From positions 434,001 to 498,000 of the forward strand of contig NZ_VOGO01000003.1 in assembly GCF_007923355.1 (NCBI RefSeq): a stretch of DNA of 64,000 nt, written 5' to 3'. Below, in pieces: positions 9,027 through 19,577 of the stretch (position 1 is its first letter; the number at the start of each line of letters is the position of its first letter). The notes beneath the pieces were generated by a model, which saw nothing but the letters and a program-made list of their open reading frames with translations, made no database searches and had not been told where the DNA came from. The translations under genes were made by a program, and so were the position numbers. This stretch comes from Falsiphaeobacter marinintestinus (GTDB taxonomy: Bacteria > Pseudomonadota > Alphaproteobacteria > Rhodobacterales > Rhodobacteraceae).

Positions 9027-10042
9027 GTGATGCATTGAAATCGCTGATCGGCACCAGCGCTGATCGGCCCTTGACCCGGCAAGAAGCCGAAACGGCATTC
9101 GGCATCCTGTTTGATGGCGAAGCCACGCCCAGCCAGATCGGCGGTTTGTTGATGGCGCTGCGCACCCGTGGCGAAACCGTCGATGAATACGCCGCCGCCG
9201 CCGCTGTAATGCGCGCCAAATGCCACAAGGTGACCGCGCCCGACGGCGCAATGGACATCGTTGGCACCGGGGGCGACGGCAAGGGTACGCTGAACATCTC
9301 GACCGCGACCGCCTTTGTGGTGGCCGGCGCGGGTGTGCCAGTGGCCAAGCACGGCAACCGCAACCTGAGTTCGAAATCCGGTGCTGCTGATGCGTTGACG
9401 CAGATGGGCCTTAACGTGATGGTCGGCCCGAAAGTCGTTGAAAAGGCTCTGAAAGAGGCCGGGATTGGCTTTATGATGGCGCCCATGCATCACCCCGCAA
9501 TTGCCCATGTCATGCCAACCCGGCAAGAACTGGGGACCCGCACGATCTTCAACATCCTCGGTCCTCTGACCAACCCGGCAGGTGTAAAACGTCAACTGAC
9601 CGGTGCGTTTTCGCGCGATCTGATCCGACCCATGGCTGAAACGTTGCAACAACTGGGCAGCGACCGGGCCTGGCTGGTGCATGGATCAGACGGCACCGAC
9701 GAACTGACCATTACCGGAGTAAGCTGGGTCGCCGCGCTGGAAGATGACACCGTGAAAGAGGTGGAATTGCACCCCGAGGATGCTGGCCTGCCGATCCATC
9801 CGTTTGACGAGATCGTTGGCGGCACACCACAGGAAAACGCGTTGGCGTTCAGTGCTTTGCTGGACGGAGCGCATTCAGCTTATCGCGATGCGGTTCTGTT
9901 GAATTCGGCGGCGGCTCTGGTCGTGGCTGAAAAAGCCACCGATCTGCGCGACGGCGTCGAACGCGCGCGGGAAAGCATCGATAGCGGTGCGGCGAAGAGT
10001 AAAATCGCCGCCGTTGCCAGAGTCACTCAGGAGGCCGCATGA
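9023..10042 (+). CDS. trpD: Anthranilate phosphoribosyltransferase
   Basis: A 339-residue enzyme that joins anthranilate to PRPP, the second step of tryptophan synthesis. The PRPP/Mg signature [14 protein letters not shown] lies near residue 80, and [15 protein letters not shown] near 111-125 is the anthranilate/PRPP loop. The helical N-terminal domain and the length are standard for a type IV phosphoribosyltransferase. It overlaps trpG by four bases (ATGA) and trpC by four bases (ATGA), so the three are translationally coupled. In this organism trpD is not fused to trpG. Confidence 0.97.
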   Translation: MSDALKSLIGTSADRPLTRQEAETAFGILFDGEATPSQIGGLLMALRTRGETVDEYAAAAAVMRAKCHKVTAPDGAMDIVGTGGDGKGTLNISTATAFVVAGAGVPVAKHGNRNLSSKSGAADALTQMGLNVMVGPKVVEKALKEAGIGFMMAPMHHPAIAHVMPTRQELGTRTIFNILGPLTNPAGVKRQLTGAFSRDLIRPMAETLQQLGSDRAWLVHGSDGTDELTITGVSWVAALEDDTVKEVELHPEDAGLPIHPFDEIVGGTPQENALAFSALLDGAHSAYRDAVLLNSAAALVVAEKATDLRDGVERARESIDSGAAKSKIAAVARVTQEAA

Positions 10043-10854
10043 CCCAGACCATTCTGGACAAGATCAAAGCCTACAAGCTTGAGGAAGTCGCTGCCGACAA
10101 GGCAGAGAAACCCTTGGATGAGGTCGAAGCCGAGGCCCGCGACGCCAGCCCGGTTCGCCCGTTTGCCGAAGCTCTGCAATCGGCCAGTCGAACCGGGTAT
10201 GGGCTGATCGCGGAAATCAAGAAAGCCAGCCCGTCCAAAGGGTTGATCCGGGATGACTTCAATCCGCCCGACCTGGCCAGGGCCTATGCCCAAGGCGGGG
10301 CGACCTGCCTGTCGGTCCTCACGGACACGCCAAGCTTTCAGGGCGCAAAGTCTTTTCTGACGGATGCAAGGGCCGCTTGCGACTTGCCTGCCTTGCGCAA
10401 GGATTTCATGTATGACCCCTATCAGGTGATCGAAGCCCGCGCATTGGGGGCCGACTGTATCCTGATCATCATGGCAAGCGTCAGCGATGCCCAGGCTGCT
10501 GAGTTGGAACAGACGGCGTTCGACTGGGGCATGGATGTGCTGATCGAGGTGCATGACGCTCCCGAACTGAAGCGGTCAACCGCGCTGCAGAGCCCGCTGT
10601 TGGGGATCAACAACCGCAATCTGAATACGTTCGAAACCACGCTGGATACGACACGCACCCTGTCGAAACATGTCCCGGCAGATCGCACGATCGTTTGCGA
10701 AAGCGGGCTGAACACACCTGCCGATCTTGCCGATATCGCCCTTTATGGCGCGCGCTGCTTCCTGATTGGCGAAAGCCTGATGAGGCAGACGGACGTCGAA
10801 CAGGCGACGCGTAACCTTTTGGCCAACCCTCTGGTCGCTCCGGGAGGCATTTGA
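10039..10854 (+). CDS. trpC: Indole-3-glycerol phosphate synthase
   Basis: A 271-residue TIM-barrel enzyme that closes the pyrrole ring from carboxyphenylamino-deoxyribulose phosphate, the fourth step of tryptophan synthesis. The active-site stretch [12 protein letters not shown] (near residue 56), [12 protein letters not shown] and LLGINNRNL are diagnostic, and [10 protein letters not shown] near the C-terminus is the phosphate-binding region. It is a stand-alone TrpC, not fused to TrpF; trpF, trpB and trpA are not in the window. The stop codon shares one base with the moaC ATG (TGATG), which continues the coupled operon into molybdenum cofactor genes. Confidence 0.97.
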   Translation: MTQTILDKIKAYKLEEVAADKAEKPLDEVEAEARDASPVRPFAEALQSASRTGYGLIAEIKKASPSKGLIRDDFNPPDLARAYAQGGATCLSVLTDTPSFQGAKSFLTDARAACDLPALRKDFMYDPYQVIEARALGADCILIIMASVSDAQAAELEQTAFDWGMDVLIEVHDAPELKRSTALQSPLLGINNRNLNTFETTLDTTRTLSKHVPADRTIVCESGLNTPADLADIALYGARCFLIGESLMRQTDVEQATRNLLANPLVAPGGI

Positions 10855-11327
10855 TGTCATTGACTCATTTTGATGCCAAGGGCGATGCCCACATGGTCGA
10901 TGTCTCGGACAAAGCTGATACGGCACGGGTGGCCACAGCCGAAGGCCACATCCGCATGGCCCGGGAAACCTTTGATATCATTAGCGAAGGCCGCGCCAAG
11001 AAAGGCGATGTGCTTGGCGTGGCAAGGCTGGCCGGCATCATGGGCGCAAAGAAAACACCCGACCTGATCCCGCTGTGCCACCCGCTGCCGGTGACCAAAG
11101 TTGCCGTCGAACTCACACTGGACCCAGACATACCGGGCGTTCGGGTCGAGGCCACAGTTAAGACCGCTGGCAAGACCGGGGTCGAAATGGAGGCGCTGAC
11201 GGCCGTCAGTACAGCGGCGTTAACAGTCTATGACATGGCCAAAGCCGTAGACAAGGCCATGGAAATCGGAGGCATCCGAGTTATCCTGAAAGATGGCGGA
11301 AAATCAGGACGTTACGAAGCGTCATGA
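10854..11327 (+). CDS. moaC: Cyclic pyranopterin monophosphate synthase
   Basis: A 157-residue MoaC. After the radical SAM enzyme MoaA it converts the rearranged GTP product to cyclic pyranopterin, the first stable precursor of molybdenum cofactor. Conserved elements are [33 protein letters not shown] and the C-terminal KDGGKSGRY with the catalytic lysines. ATG 10854 is chosen because a GGGAGG lies 7 bases upstream; it overlaps the trpC stop by one base. The glp/moeA start overlaps the moaC stop as ATGA. The trpC-moaC-moeA-lexA order is a known arrangement in Rhodobacterales. Confidence 0.96.
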   Translation: MSLTHFDAKGDAHMVDVSDKADTARVATAEGHIRMARETFDIISEGRAKKGDVLGVARLAGIMGAKKTPDLIPLCHPLPVTKVAVELTLDPDIPGVRVEATVKTAGKTGVEMEALTAVSTAALTVYDMAKAVDKAMEIGGIRVILKDGGKSGRYEAS

Positions 11328-12496
11328 TCACCGTTCGGGAGGCACAGGACATGCTGTTCGGGCTGGTGGCGCCATTGCCGGTCGAACACGTTCCGCTGGC
11401 GCAAGCGGCCGACCGGGTCCTGGCGCACGACGTCAAGGCCAACCGCGATCAACCGCCCTTTGCCGCCTCTTCTATGGATGGCTACGCCGTCAAGTCTGCC
11501 GAAGTGCAACTGCATGCCATGTTCAAAGTCATTGGCGAAGCTGCGGCTGGCCACCGGTTTGACGGCGCTGTCGGGGCGGGTCAGGCGGTTCGCATATTTA
11601 CGGGCGCACCGATGCCAGAGGGTACAGATTTCGTTGTAATTCAAGAAGATGTGACCCGCAGTGGCGATCTTTTTACGATCACGGACGAGCCGGGCACAAA
11701 AAGCAACGTCCGCCCCAAGGCCGTTGATTTCTCTTGCGGATCAACGATGTCTGCCCCACGTCGCCTAAGGGCTGCAGATGTCGCGCTGCTAGCCTCGATG
11801 AACGTGCCGATGGTGCCGGTTGCACGCAAACCTGTGGTTGCCCTGATCTCAACCGGGGATGAACTGGTGATGCCGGGCGACACGCCAGGACCCGATCAGA
11901 TCATTGCATCCAACACATTCGGCCTGAAAGCCATGTTGGAAAGTTCAGGAGCCATTGTTCGGGTCTTGCCAATCGCGCGCGATACGGTGTCGTCGCTGCA
12001 AATGGCCTTTGATCTAGCGCGTGGCGCTGACCTGGTCATAACCATCGGTGGCGCATCGGTTGGAGATCACGATCTGGTCGGCGATGTCGCTGCCACGCTT
12101 GGAATGGATCGCGCTTTTTACAAAGTGCGGATGCGGCCCGGAAAACCGCTGATGGCCGGTCGGATGGGCCGTGCGGCAATGGTCGGCCTGCCCGGCAACC
12201 CGGTGTCGGCCATGATCTGCGGCCAACTTATGGTGGTCCCGATGATCGGCAAGATGCTGGGCTTGGGCGAAAATCTCCCTGTCCGGCGCACTGCGGTACT
12301 GGCGCAGGACACAGATGCAAACGGACCGCGCGAACACTATATGCGCGCGACGATCCAGAATGGAAAACTAACGCCTGCACACAGTCAGGACAGTTCTCTT
12401 CTCTCTGTTCTTGCTGACACCAATGCGTTGTGGGTCCGTGTGCCGCATGACCCACCCCGGACAGCCGGTGAAACGGTCGAATACCTAGAGATCTGA
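11324..12496 (+). CDS. glp: Molybdopterin molybdenumtransferase (MoeA/gephyrin family)
   Basis: A 390-residue MoeA-type enzyme that inserts molybdate into adenylylated molybdopterin. Domain order is standard. The N-terminal region has [14 protein letters not shown] (near 44). A beta-barrel part follows with [19 protein letters not shown]. The MoCF-binding domain has [10 protein letters not shown], the GG-type loop [15 protein letters not shown] and LPGNPVSAM, and the last 70 residues form the C-terminal beta domain. It overlaps moaC by four bases. In this lineage the gene is often labelled glp; moeA is the equivalent name. lexA starts 80 bases later under its own promoter. Confidence 0.95.
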   Translation: MITVREAQDMLFGLVAPLPVEHVPLAQAADRVLAHDVKANRDQPPFAASSMDGYAVKSAEVQLHAMFKVIGEAAAGHRFDGAVGAGQAVRIFTGAPMPEGTDFVVIQEDVTRSGDLFTITDEPGTKSNVRPKAVDFSCGSTMSAPRRLRAADVALLASMNVPMVPVARKPVVALISTGDELVMPGDTPGPDQIIASNTFGLKAMLESSGAIVRVLPIARDTVSSLQMAFDLARGADLVITIGGASVGDHDLVGDVAATLGMDRAFYKVRMRPGKPLMAGRMGRAAMVGLPGNPVSAMICGQLMVVPMIGKMLGLGENLPVRRTAVLAQDTDANGPREHYMRATIQNGKLTPAHSQDSSLLSVLADTNALWVRVPHDPPRTAGETVEYLEI

Positions 12497-12515
12497 CGAT
12501 CAGCCTCCAAAATAG

Positions 12516-12544
12516 TTGACACAAAACGTGAACATGCGTAGAAC
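12516..12544 (+). promoter_or_regulatory. lexA promoter with overlapping SOS (LexA) box
   Basis: A -35 TTGACA (12516-12521) is followed after 17 bases by TAGAAC (12539-12544) as a -10. GAAC-ATGCGTA-GAAC at 12530-12544 is a perfect copy of the alphaproteobacterial LexA site (GTTC-N7-GTTC on the other strand), and it covers the spacer and the -10. Bound LexA would therefore block its own promoter: classic autorepression. Confidence 0.85.
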
Positions 12545-12576
12545 AAACGTAAACGCATGATAGCGAGGTGTGAGCA

Positions 12577-13278
12577 ATGTTGACCAAGAAGCAACTGGAT
12601 TTGCTAGAGTTTATCCATAAGCGTGTGCAGCGCGACGGTGTTCCCCCCAGTTTTGACGAAATGAAAGATGCGCTGGACCTGCGCAGCAAGTCAGGCATCC
12701 ATCGTCTGATCACAGCGCTGGAAGAACGCGGCTTTATCCGGCGTCTTGCCCATCGGGCCCGCGCCATCGAAATTGTGAAGCTGCCCGAAAGCCTTGGAGG
12801 TGACAGCGGTCCTGGGTTTCACCCTCGTGTCATTGACGGTGATATGCCTAGTACTGGGCGGACGGCCGCAAATCTGGAACCCATTTCCCTGTCATCCGTC
12901 GAACTACCTTTGATGGGTCGTATTGCTGCCGGCGTTCCAATTGAAGCGATCAGCCACGCATCGTCTCATGTGGCGGTGCCAGGTTCCATGCTATCAGCTC
13001 AGGGCCATCATTATGCGCTTGAAGTCAAAGGCGACTCGATGATCGAGGCGGGTATCAACAATGGTGACGTCGTAGTGATCCGTGAAACCGACGTTGCAGA
13101 CAACGGGGATATCGTTGTGGCCCTGGTCGAAGGTCACGAGGCGACTCTGAAGCGGTTCCATCGCAAAGGCACCGCTATTGCTCTGGAAGCTGCCAACCCG
13201 GTTTATGAAACCCGGGTCTATCCGGAAGACAGGGTGCAGGTTCAAGGCCGTCTTGTCGGGTTGATCCGGACCTACTGA
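12577..13278 (+). CDS. lexA: SOS transcriptional repressor LexA
   Basis: A 233-residue repressor-protease. The N-terminal winged helix (residues 1-65, opening [13 protein letters not shown]) binds SOS boxes. The C-terminal S24-type domain carries the self-cleavage bond Ala118-Gly119 ([10 protein letters not shown]) and the catalytic pair Ser154 (GDSM) and Lys192 (ATLKRF). RecA filaments trigger cleavage after DNA damage. GAGG stands 8 bases before the ATG. A LexA box in the promoter shows autoregulation. It is convergent with comEC: the two stop regions overlap by 7 bases, with no terminator between them. Confidence 0.97.
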   Translation: MLTKKQLDLLEFIHKRVQRDGVPPSFDEMKDALDLRSKSGIHRLITALEERGFIRRLAHRARAIEIVKLPESLGGDSGPGFHPRVIDGDMPSTGRTAANLEPISLSSVELPLMGRIAAGVPIEAISHASSHVAVPGSMLSAQGHHYALEVKGDSMIEAGINNGDVVVIRETDVADNGDIVVALVEGHEATLKRFHRKGTAIALEAANPVYETRVYPEDRVQVQGRLVGLIRTY

Positions 13279-15290
13279 GTCCAGATCCGATCACCGCCGA
13301 TGCTTTTGGCGGTGATCATGCCGCGCCCGTCGATTGCCACTGCGCCCGTTTTCCGCAGTCGTTGCGGATCAAGGATGATGCAGGGCCCGGTCACTTGCGT
13401 ATCTGCCGTCAGAACAATGACTTCGCCTGCTTTGCAACTGTCGAAATCGGCGACGGCGCGTTTACCGATGATGTGAGTCACCTGTGCTCCGGCAACTTCA
13501 ATCGCACGTATCTTGCCGTCGTCCTGAGGCCAACGCGCAGCCGCGCCAACCTGATCCCGGGCATCGCCGTCATTTTCAAGCCAAACGCCAGCAACAAACC
13601 CAGCCCCTTTGGGTTTACTCAAGGCCCGTCCGTGATCAGTCAAAACCCCGACAAGCGCTCCGGTGTCGGCAATCAGGACGACAGGACGATCCGATTGCCC
13701 CCAAAGCGCAAAGGCAGCAACGATGGGAATGGTACCCGTAAGTCTCCACCGCCCCTGCCACAGGATCAGCCACAGCGCACCCGCGTAAATCAGCGGCAAC
13801 ACGATCGGTGCAGGGCTTTTCACATGCCCGACCGCCCCGGGTAAATCCGCCACCCAATGGGCCACGGCCAAGGTCCAGCGCAGCCCGACCCCCATCAGTT
13901 CAAGCCCCAGCGCTTCGGCACCGAAAGGCGCAAGGCATAGCGCCAGAACAGCGGATGGAATCACCAGCACTCCCATCAGCGGGACGCACAACAGGTTAGC
14001 GATCAGACCATAGTGTGACATCGTATTAAAGTGTCCGGCCCCAACCGGGGCCGTGGCCAGCCCTGCCACAGCAGACGACACGACAACCCCAACAACGGCC
14101 CCTTTCCACCTTTGCTTGGGCAGACCGCCAAAGTCACGCATCCACCCGAACACAGCGACCAAGGCCGTTGTGGCGGCGAATGACATCTGAAACCCTGGGC
14201 TCAGCAACGATTCAGGCCTAAGGATCATGACAATCATCGCGGCGACGGCCACAGCCCGAAGCGAAATCGCCCGGCGATCCACCAACACCGCGCCCAGCAT
14301 CACGGCTGTCATCACAAAGGCCCGTTCCGTCGATACGTTGCCGCCGGACAACACCAGGTAACCAGCGGAGACAAGTAATGCCAAAGCAGCGGCGATTTTG
14401 CGTACAGGAATGCGCAAAGCAAGCGGCGGAATCAAAGACAGCGACACCCTGAGGGCTGTGAAAACGAAGCCTGCCAACAGGCCCATATGCAGGCCCGAAA
14501 TGGCAAGAAGATGCGCAAGGTTGCTGTCGCGAAGGGCCTGCAGAGCGGCTTGGCTGACGCCGCTGCGATCTCCTGTGGTAACAGCGGCCGCGAATCCCCC
14601 GGTGTCACCCGATAATACAGACTGGACTCGTCTTGAGATGGTCATGCGTAACGCCGTGACCCGCACCGAGGCGCTCTCATACGCCGGTGGCGCTGCTGTC
14701 AAAACGGGTACACGCGTATAGCCCACACCGCCCAGCGACTGAAACCAAGCGTGTCTGCGAAAATCAAACCCACCGGGTTCTGCCGGCCCCTGAGGTGGTG
14801 ACATATGCGCGGTGGTCATGATGCGTTGGCCCGTTTGCACCCGTTCGGGCAACGGCCCATGCAGCGAGACACGGACACGTTTGGGCAGGTCGCCCGGTGC
14901 GACGTTCCTTAGACGGACCTGATCCAACGTCAGGCGCAGCGCATCGGACGCGGATCGGTCAACCCCGACAATCCGCCCCTCGACCGGCCCATAGTAACGC
15001 CACTTCAGAACCGGACCCGCGATGGTGTGTGCCCGTGCGCCTGCCAATCCAAAGCCTAAAGCCAGCAAAGCAGCCGCCCACCCGAGTGCAGACCATCCGC
15101 CGGGCCACCGCAGAGCAACCAGTGCAAAGGCAGCCCCCAAACCCGATGAAACCGCGTAAACCGGCCAGTCAGGTTCGGCCCGCAACATGAAGTACAGTCC
15201 GATCCCCAGCCCCAAAAAAACCGGAGACCAGGGAAACAAATGCCCGCGCTGCTGCAAAAGCACCGCGTCAATCCCAGCCAAGATGCCCAT
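13272..15290 (-). CDS. comEC: ComEC/Rec2-family DNA uptake channel
   Basis: A 672-residue multi-spanning inner-membrane protein. ComEC carries single-stranded DNA across the cytoplasmic membrane during natural transformation. An N-terminal DUF4131-type region has several membrane spans and a soluble part (about 1-190). The competence domain follows, with [23 protein letters not shown], the strongest family signature, and about eight more spans. After about residue 520 there is a soluble tail, but no HxHxDH motif, so the metallo-beta-lactamase-like nuclease domain of longer ComEC proteins is absent or degenerate, as seen in other Rhodobacterales. It is divergent from gltX (79 bases apart) and overlaps lexA at the 3' end. 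Confidence 0.9.
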   Translation of the reverse strand: MGILAGIDAVLLQQRGHLFPWSPVFLGLGIGLYFMLRAEPDWPVYAVSSGLGAAFALVALRWPGGWSALGWAAALLALGFGLAGARAHTIAGPVLKWRYYGPVEGRIVGVDRSASDALRLTLDQVRLRNVAPGDLPKRVRVSLHGPLPERVQTGQRIMTTAHMSPPQGPAEPGGFDFRRHAWFQSLGGVGYTRVPVLTAAPPAYESASVRVTALRMTISRRVQSVLSGDTGGFAAAVTTGDRSGVSQAALQALRDSNLAHLLAISGLHMGLLAGFVFTALRVSLSLIPPLALRIPVRKIAAALALLVSAGYLVLSGGNVSTERAFVMTAVMLGAVLVDRRAISLRAVAVAAMIVMILRPESLLSPGFQMSFAATTALVAVFGWMRDFGGLPKQRWKGAVVGVVVSSAVAGLATAPVGAGHFNTMSHYGLIANLLCVPLMGVLVIPSAVLALCLAPFGAEALGLELMGVGLRWTLAVAHWVADLPGAVGHVKSPAPIVLPLIYAGALWLILWQGRWRLTGTIPIVAAFALWGQSDRPVVLIADTGALVGVLTDHGRALSKPKGAGFVAGVWLENDGDARDQVGAAARWPQDDGKIRAIEVAGAQVTHIIGKRAVADFDSCKAGEVIVLTADTQVTGPCIILDPQRLRKTGAVAIDGRGMITAKSIGGDRIWTQ

Positions 15291-15369
15291 GCTTGCCCCC
15301 TGCCGTTCGGCTCGCTAGACAGACCGGAACTTTACGTCTCCCACAGTTACCAAAAGGTAAAATCCCGTC

Positions 15370-16794
15370 ATGCCCGATCCGGTCGTTACCCGTTTTGCCC
15401 CGTCTCCTACGGGTTTTTTGCACATTGGCGGCGCACGCACCGCGCTGTTCAACTGGCTTTATGCCCGCGGCCGCGGCGGTAAATTCCTCTTGCGGATTGA
15501 AGATACTGACCGCGAACGGTCGACCCCCGAGGCGACTGAAGCGATCCTGCAAGGTATGGCTTGGCTGGGGCTGGACCATGATGGCGACGTTATCAGCCAG
15601 TTCGCCCGAGCCGACCGTCACGCCGAGGTCGCCCATCAGCTTCTGGCCGACGGCAAGGCTTACAAGTGTTTCTCAACGCAAGAAGAAATTGCCGCGTTCC
15701 GGGAATCCGCCAAGGCCGACGGCAAGAGCACCCTATTCTGCAGCCCCTGGCGCGATGCCGATCCGGCCACCTACCCGGACGCGCCTTACGTTATTCGGAT
15801 CAAGGCACCGCAGGATGGCGTGACGGTGATCCGTGATCAGGTGCAGGGCGATGTGACAATCCGTAACGATCAGTTGGACGACATGATCCTGCTGCGCTCG
15901 GATGGAACGCCTGTGTATATGCTGGCCGTGGTGGTCGATGACCACGACATGGCGGTGACACATGTGATCCGGGGCGACGACCACCTGAACAACGCTGCCC
16001 GTCAGATGATGATATATGACGCGATGGGCTGGTCGGTTCCAGTCTGGGCGCATATTCCACTGATTCACGGCCCCGACGGCAAGAAGTTGTCGAAGCGTCA
16101 CGGCGCTTTGGGCGCGCAGGAATATCAGGCGATGGGCTATCCGGCCTCAGGTATGCGCAACTATCTGGCGCGACTGGGATGGAGCCATGGCGACGACGAA
16201 TTCTTTACGGACGAACAGGCCCGCAACTGGTTCGATCTGGATGGAATCGGCAAAAGCCCGGCCCGTTTCGATTTCAAGAAACTGGAGAATCTTTGTGGCC
16301 AGCACATCGCGATCATGGATGACGCTGCATTGCGGCATGAAATCGAAGCTTATCTGACCGCAGCGGGTGAACCCGCCCTGACGTCAGAAAAAGCCGACGA
16401 TTTGCAAGCTGCGATGTATTGCCTCAAAGACCGCGCCAAGATGTTTCCGGAACTTATTGAAAAGGCTCACTTTGTCTTGACAGACAGGCCGATCGAACTG
16501 GACCAGAAAGCTGAAAAAGCCCTGCGTTCAGTATCCGATGGTATACTGTCTGAATTGACGCCGCAGTTGCAAAATGCTAGCTGGTCGCGGGAAGAACTGG
16601 AGGCAGTCCTGAACGCGTTCGCAGCCGAGCGGGATACCAAGTTCGGCAAGCTTGCTGGCCCTCTCAGGGCCGCGCTTGCAGGACGTGCCGTAACGCCTTC
16701 GGTGTTCGATATGATGCTTGTGCTGGGGCGGGAGGAATCCCTGGCCCGGCTGAACGACGCCGCAGAAATCGTCCGGAGTTTCACGGACACATAA
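15370..16794 (+). CDS. gltX: Glutamyl-tRNA synthetase
   Basis: A 474-residue class I aminoacyl-tRNA synthetase that charges tRNA-Glu, and in organisms lacking GlnRS also tRNA-Gln. The N-terminal [20 protein letters not shown] contains the HIGH-type motif HIGG (18-21). The second ATP-binding motif is KLSKR at 239-243. [11 protein letters not shown] is a further GluRS hallmark, and the C-terminal helical anticodon-binding domain fills the last 150 or so residues. Many alphaproteobacteria carry two gltX copies, so this may be one of two. It is divergent from comEC and 97 bases upstream of gltA. Confidence 0.96.
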   Translation: MPDPVVTRFAPSPTGFLHIGGARTALFNWLYARGRGGKFLLRIEDTDRERSTPEATEAILQGMAWLGLDHDGDVISQFARADRHAEVAHQLLADGKAYKCFSTQEEIAAFRESAKADGKSTLFCSPWRDADPATYPDAPYVIRIKAPQDGVTVIRDQVQGDVTIRNDQLDDMILLRSDGTPVYMLAVVVDDHDMAVTHVIRGDDHLNNAARQMMIYDAMGWSVPVWAHIPLIHGPDGKKLSKRHGALGAQEYQAMGYPASGMRNYLARLGWSHGDDEFFTDEQARNWFDLDGIGKSPARFDFKKLENLCGQHIAIMDDAALRHEIEAYLTAAGEPALTSEKADDLQAAMYCLKDRAKMFPELIEKAHFVLTDRPIELDQKAEKALRSVSDGILSELTPQLQNASWSREELEAVLNAFAAERDTKFGKLAGPLRAALAGRAVTPSVFDMMLVLGREESLARLNDAAEIVRSFTDT

Positions 16795-16891
16795 CATTGC
16801 GGAGATACGACAGGTCGTGTGCCACCGGCGCAGGGCCTTCCTCGCAGCGCCAATGAACCGGCGCGCGAGCCGATTAGAGGAAGGGATATGT

Positions 16892-18187
16892 ATGACTGAA
16901 TCGACCAAATCCGCCACGCTGAGCCTTGATGGCAACGACTATGACCTGCCAATCTATTCGCCGACGGCGGGTCCCGATGTTCTGGACATCCGGAAACTCT
17001 ATGCGCAGGCTGGCGTATTCACCTACGATCCCGGCTTTACCTCGACTGCAAGCTGCGACAGCACGATTACCTTCATTGATGGCGAAAAAGGTGTGTTGTT
17101 GCACCGCGGCTATCCGATCGATCAACTGGCCGGAAAATCGCATTATCTCGAAGTTTGCTTCCTGCTGCTGTATGGCTATCTGCCGACGGCCAACGAACTG
17201 GAGAAATTCGAGACCACGATCACCCGTCACACCATGCTGCACGAGCAGATGACCTATTTCTTCCGTGGGTTCCGTCGCGATGCACATCCTATGGCGATCA
17301 TGGTCGGCGTAGTTGGCGCAATGTCAGCTTTCTACCACGATTCAACCGACATTAACGATCCACACCAGCGCGAGATCGCGTCGCACCGGCTGATCGCCAA
17401 GATGCCGACCATCGCGGCCTGGGCCTACAAGTTCTCGATTGGTCAGCCGTTCGTGTATCCGCGCAATGATATGGACTATGCGTCCAATTTCTTGCGGATG
17501 TGCTTTGCGGTTCCTGCCGAAGAATATCAGGTGAACCCGATCCTGAGCCGTGCGATGGACCGGATCTTTACCCTGCATGCCGATCATGAACAGAACGCGT
17601 CAACGTCGACTGTCCGTCTGGCGTCGTCTTCGGGCGCGAACCCGTTTGCATGCATCGCGGCCGGTATTGCCTGCCTCTGGGGTCCTGCACATGGCGGTGC
17701 CAACCAGGCATGCCTTGAGATGCTGAAGGAAATCGGCACTCCAGACCGTATTCCGGAATTTATTGCCCGCGCCAAGGACAAGAACGATCCGTTCCGCCTG
17801 ATGGGCTTTGGCCACCGCGTGTACAAGAACTTTGACCCGCGCGCGACTGTGATGAAGCAGTCTGCTGACGAAGTTCTGGATTTGCTGGGCGTCGAAAACA
17901 ACCCGGTTCTGGCCACTGCCAAAGCCTTGGAAGAAGCCGCATTGGCCGATCCATACTTCGCAGACAAAAAGCTGTTCCCGAACGTCGATTTCTATTCAGG
18001 TATCATCCTGGAAGCGATGGGCTTCCCGACGTCGATGTTCACACCGATCTTTGCGCTGTCGCGCACTGTGGGCTGGATTTCGCAGTGGAAAGAACAGCTG
18101 GATGATCCGGCGCACAAAATCGGGCGTCCGCGTCAGTTGTATCTGGGTGAAACCCTGCGCGATTACGTGGACATCGAAAACCGCTGA
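16892..18187 (+). CDS. gltA: Citrate synthase (type II)
   Basis: A 431-residue citrate synthase that condenses acetyl-CoA with oxaloacetate to start the TCA cycle. Catalytic residues are visible at H267 ([10 protein letters not shown]), H308 ([15 protein letters not shown]) and D366 (NVDFYSG). The N-terminal beta-rich domain of the NADH-sensitive, hexameric type II enzymes is present (residues 1-50). The start at 16892 is preferred because AGAGGAAGGG lies just upstream and [12 protein letters not shown] is the usual N-terminus; an in-frame ATG 75 bases upstream would add an unrelated basic extension. A strong terminator follows 28 bases after the stop, so gltA ends its transcription unit. Confidence 0.97.
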   Translation: MTESTKSATLSLDGNDYDLPIYSPTAGPDVLDIRKLYAQAGVFTYDPGFTSTASCDSTITFIDGEKGVLLHRGYPIDQLAGKSHYLEVCFLLLYGYLPTANELEKFETTITRHTMLHEQMTYFFRGFRRDAHPMAIMVGVVGAMSAFYHDSTDINDPHQREIASHRLIAKMPTIAAWAYKFSIGQPFVYPRNDMDYASNFLRMCFAVPAEEYQVNPILSRAMDRIFTLHADHEQNASTSTVRLASSSGANPFACIAAGIACLWGPAHGGANQACLEMLKEIGTPDRIPEFIARAKDKNDPFRLMGFGHRVYKNFDPRATVMKQSADEVLDLLGVENNPVLATAKALEEAALADPYFADKKLFPNVDFYSGIILEAMGFPTSMFTPIFALSRTVGWISQWKEQLDDPAHKIGRPRQLYLGETLRDYVDIENR

Positions 18188-18214
18188 TTCATTTCAAAGT
18201 TGCAAAGTTTCAAT

Positions 18215-18246
18215 CGCCCCGAACTGAACAGTTTGGGGCGTTTTTT
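18215..18246 (+). terminator. Rho-independent terminator of gltA
   Basis: CGCCCC at 18215-18220 pairs with GGGGCG at 18235-18240. The inner AACTG/CAGTT extends the stem to about 12 bp with one wobble, and TTTTTT follows directly. Confidence 0.9.
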
Positions 18247-18456
18247 GTACGATACTCAAATGACCTTACCCGCGTGATTTGAAACTTTGGAGTACCGCGA
18301 ATGCCCACTCACCTTTAGGTGCTCCGCGAGGCGAGTCCTGCCAACAATCCGTCAAAACGCTTCGCATTGACCGCCGACGGGAAACATCGCAACCGCTCAA
18401 CTTGACGCTTCGTTAATACTGGTTAACGATTGTAGCGCATCGAAGGAGTGCTCCCA

Positions 18457-19437
18457 ATGCTGCCCATCTATCTTCTCTGTCTGCTCGGCGCCGGATTTTG
18501 GTACGCGGTCTATGAAGAATACGATGATGATGACAGCTCAAGTAACAACGACAGATCCATCGATGGCAGCGAGGACAGCGATACCCTGTCAGGTGGCGAC
18601 GGCGATGATGATATCATCGGCTATGCCGGGGATGACCATCTGAGTGGTGCCGGAGGCAACGATCTGCTGGACGGCGGTGAAGGGGATGACACGCTTTTGG
18701 GAGGAAGCGGCAATGACCTGCTGCTGGGCGAAGAAGGCGACGATATCGCAATGGGTGGTGACGGCGATGACACCCTGCGTGGGGCCGAAGACAATGACCT
18801 TTTGGACGGCGGCGCTGGCGATGATGACCTGTTTGGCAATCTGGGTGACGACGGGCTGAACGGCGGCGACGGGGATGATACTCTTGTTGGCGGTACAGGT
18901 GACGACACTTTGATTGGTGGCGACGGCGAAGATAACCTGCAGGGCGAAGCTGGCGACGACACTTTGATTGGCGGAAATGCGCTGGAAGACGACCTTACCG
19001 AAGAGCAACTGACCGCCCTGCGGGACGCACTTCAATCCGACGAAGACGCGACGCTGCCCGGCGAAGTGGCGTTGTCCCTGACAGATGACGGTGCCGCAGA
19101 TACGCTTGATGGCGGAGATGGCGAAGACGACATTTTTGTCGGCGACGGGGATGAGGCGACCGGAGGCGAAGGCTCAGATATCTTTTATCTGCTGGATGGC
19201 GAAGACGAAGATCTGGCCGAGATTCTGGACTATGATCCGGAAGAAGATGCCATTGTGTACATCTACGATGAAGGTATGCCCGAGCCCGAGTTGACCCTGA
19301 CCGACAACGAAGATGGCACTCAGACTCTGTCTGCAGACGGGGCCGAAGTGGCCATTATTGCCTCGGCTGCCGTTGGTTTGACGGTCGAAGACATTACGGT
19401 TCTCGAACAGAGCAGCGAACCTGAAGAAGCCGCCTAG
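18457..19437 (+). CDS. RTX (hemolysin-type) calcium-binding repeat protein with N-terminal membrane segment
   Basis: A very acidic 326-residue protein. Residues 1-19 (LPIYLLCLLGAGFWYAVY) form a hydrophobic segment suited to an uncleaved anchor. Residues of about 43-173 are roughly 13 nonapeptide repeats of the GGxGxDxLx type, which fold into a calcium-filled beta-roll. A second short repeat block stands near 213-245, followed by an acidic tail. No enzymatic domain is visible. RTX proteins normally leave the cell by type I secretion with a C-terminal signal; no transporter is nearby and the hydrophobic start is unusual. ATG 18457 is chosen because GGAG lies 8 bases upstream; a GTG at 18448 coincides with that site. 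Function is unknown; calcium-dependent surface or envelope binding is possible. Confidence 0.8.
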   Translation: MLPIYLLCLLGAGFWYAVYEEYDDDDSSSNNDRSIDGSEDSDTLSGGDGDDDIIGYAGDDHLSGAGGNDLLDGGEGDDTLLGGSGNDLLLGEEGDDIAMGGDGDDTLRGAEDNDLLDGGAGDDDLFGNLGDDGLNGGDGDDTLVGGTGDDTLIGGDGEDNLQGEAGDDTLIGGNALEDDLTEEQLTALRDALQSDEDATLPGEVALSLTDDGAADTLDGGDGEDDIFVGDGDEATGGEGSDIFYLLDGEDEDLAEILDYDPEEDAIVYIYDEGMPEPELTLTDNEDGTQTLSADGAEVAIIASAAVGLTVEDITVLEQSSEPEEAA

Positions 19438-19577
19438 TCCGGTTTGCGCGCGACCATATCGACCAAATTCGACATGCCGGACTGACCGGACCTTTCGTCA
19501 ATCTTGGTGTCGTAATCCGTCAGGTGCAGGATCTCAGACCCGGCAAACGTATCGTCAGAAAAGCGATAGTTGATCAC
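19434..19577 (-). CDS. Candidate small ORF (47 residues, GTG start)
   Basis: On the minus strand, just beyond the PA0069-type gene, a frame opens with GTG at 19577. It overlaps that gene's last 23 bases and ends at a TAG that overlaps the RTX stop (19434-19436). The 47-residue product is hydrophilic (central part SEILHLTDYDTKIDER), and its third positions are GC-rich like its neighbours. I recognise no domain. It may be a real small protein, a decayed gene end, or chance. Confidence 0.25.
   Translation of the reverse strand: MINYRFSDDTFAGSEILHLTDYDTKIDERSGQSGMSNLVDMVARKPD

Noticed and set aside
12385-12594. Minus-strand frame with a [10 protein letters not shown] stretch inside glp
   Set aside because: A common spurious peptide type; it is antisense to conserved glp sequence and the lexA promoter.
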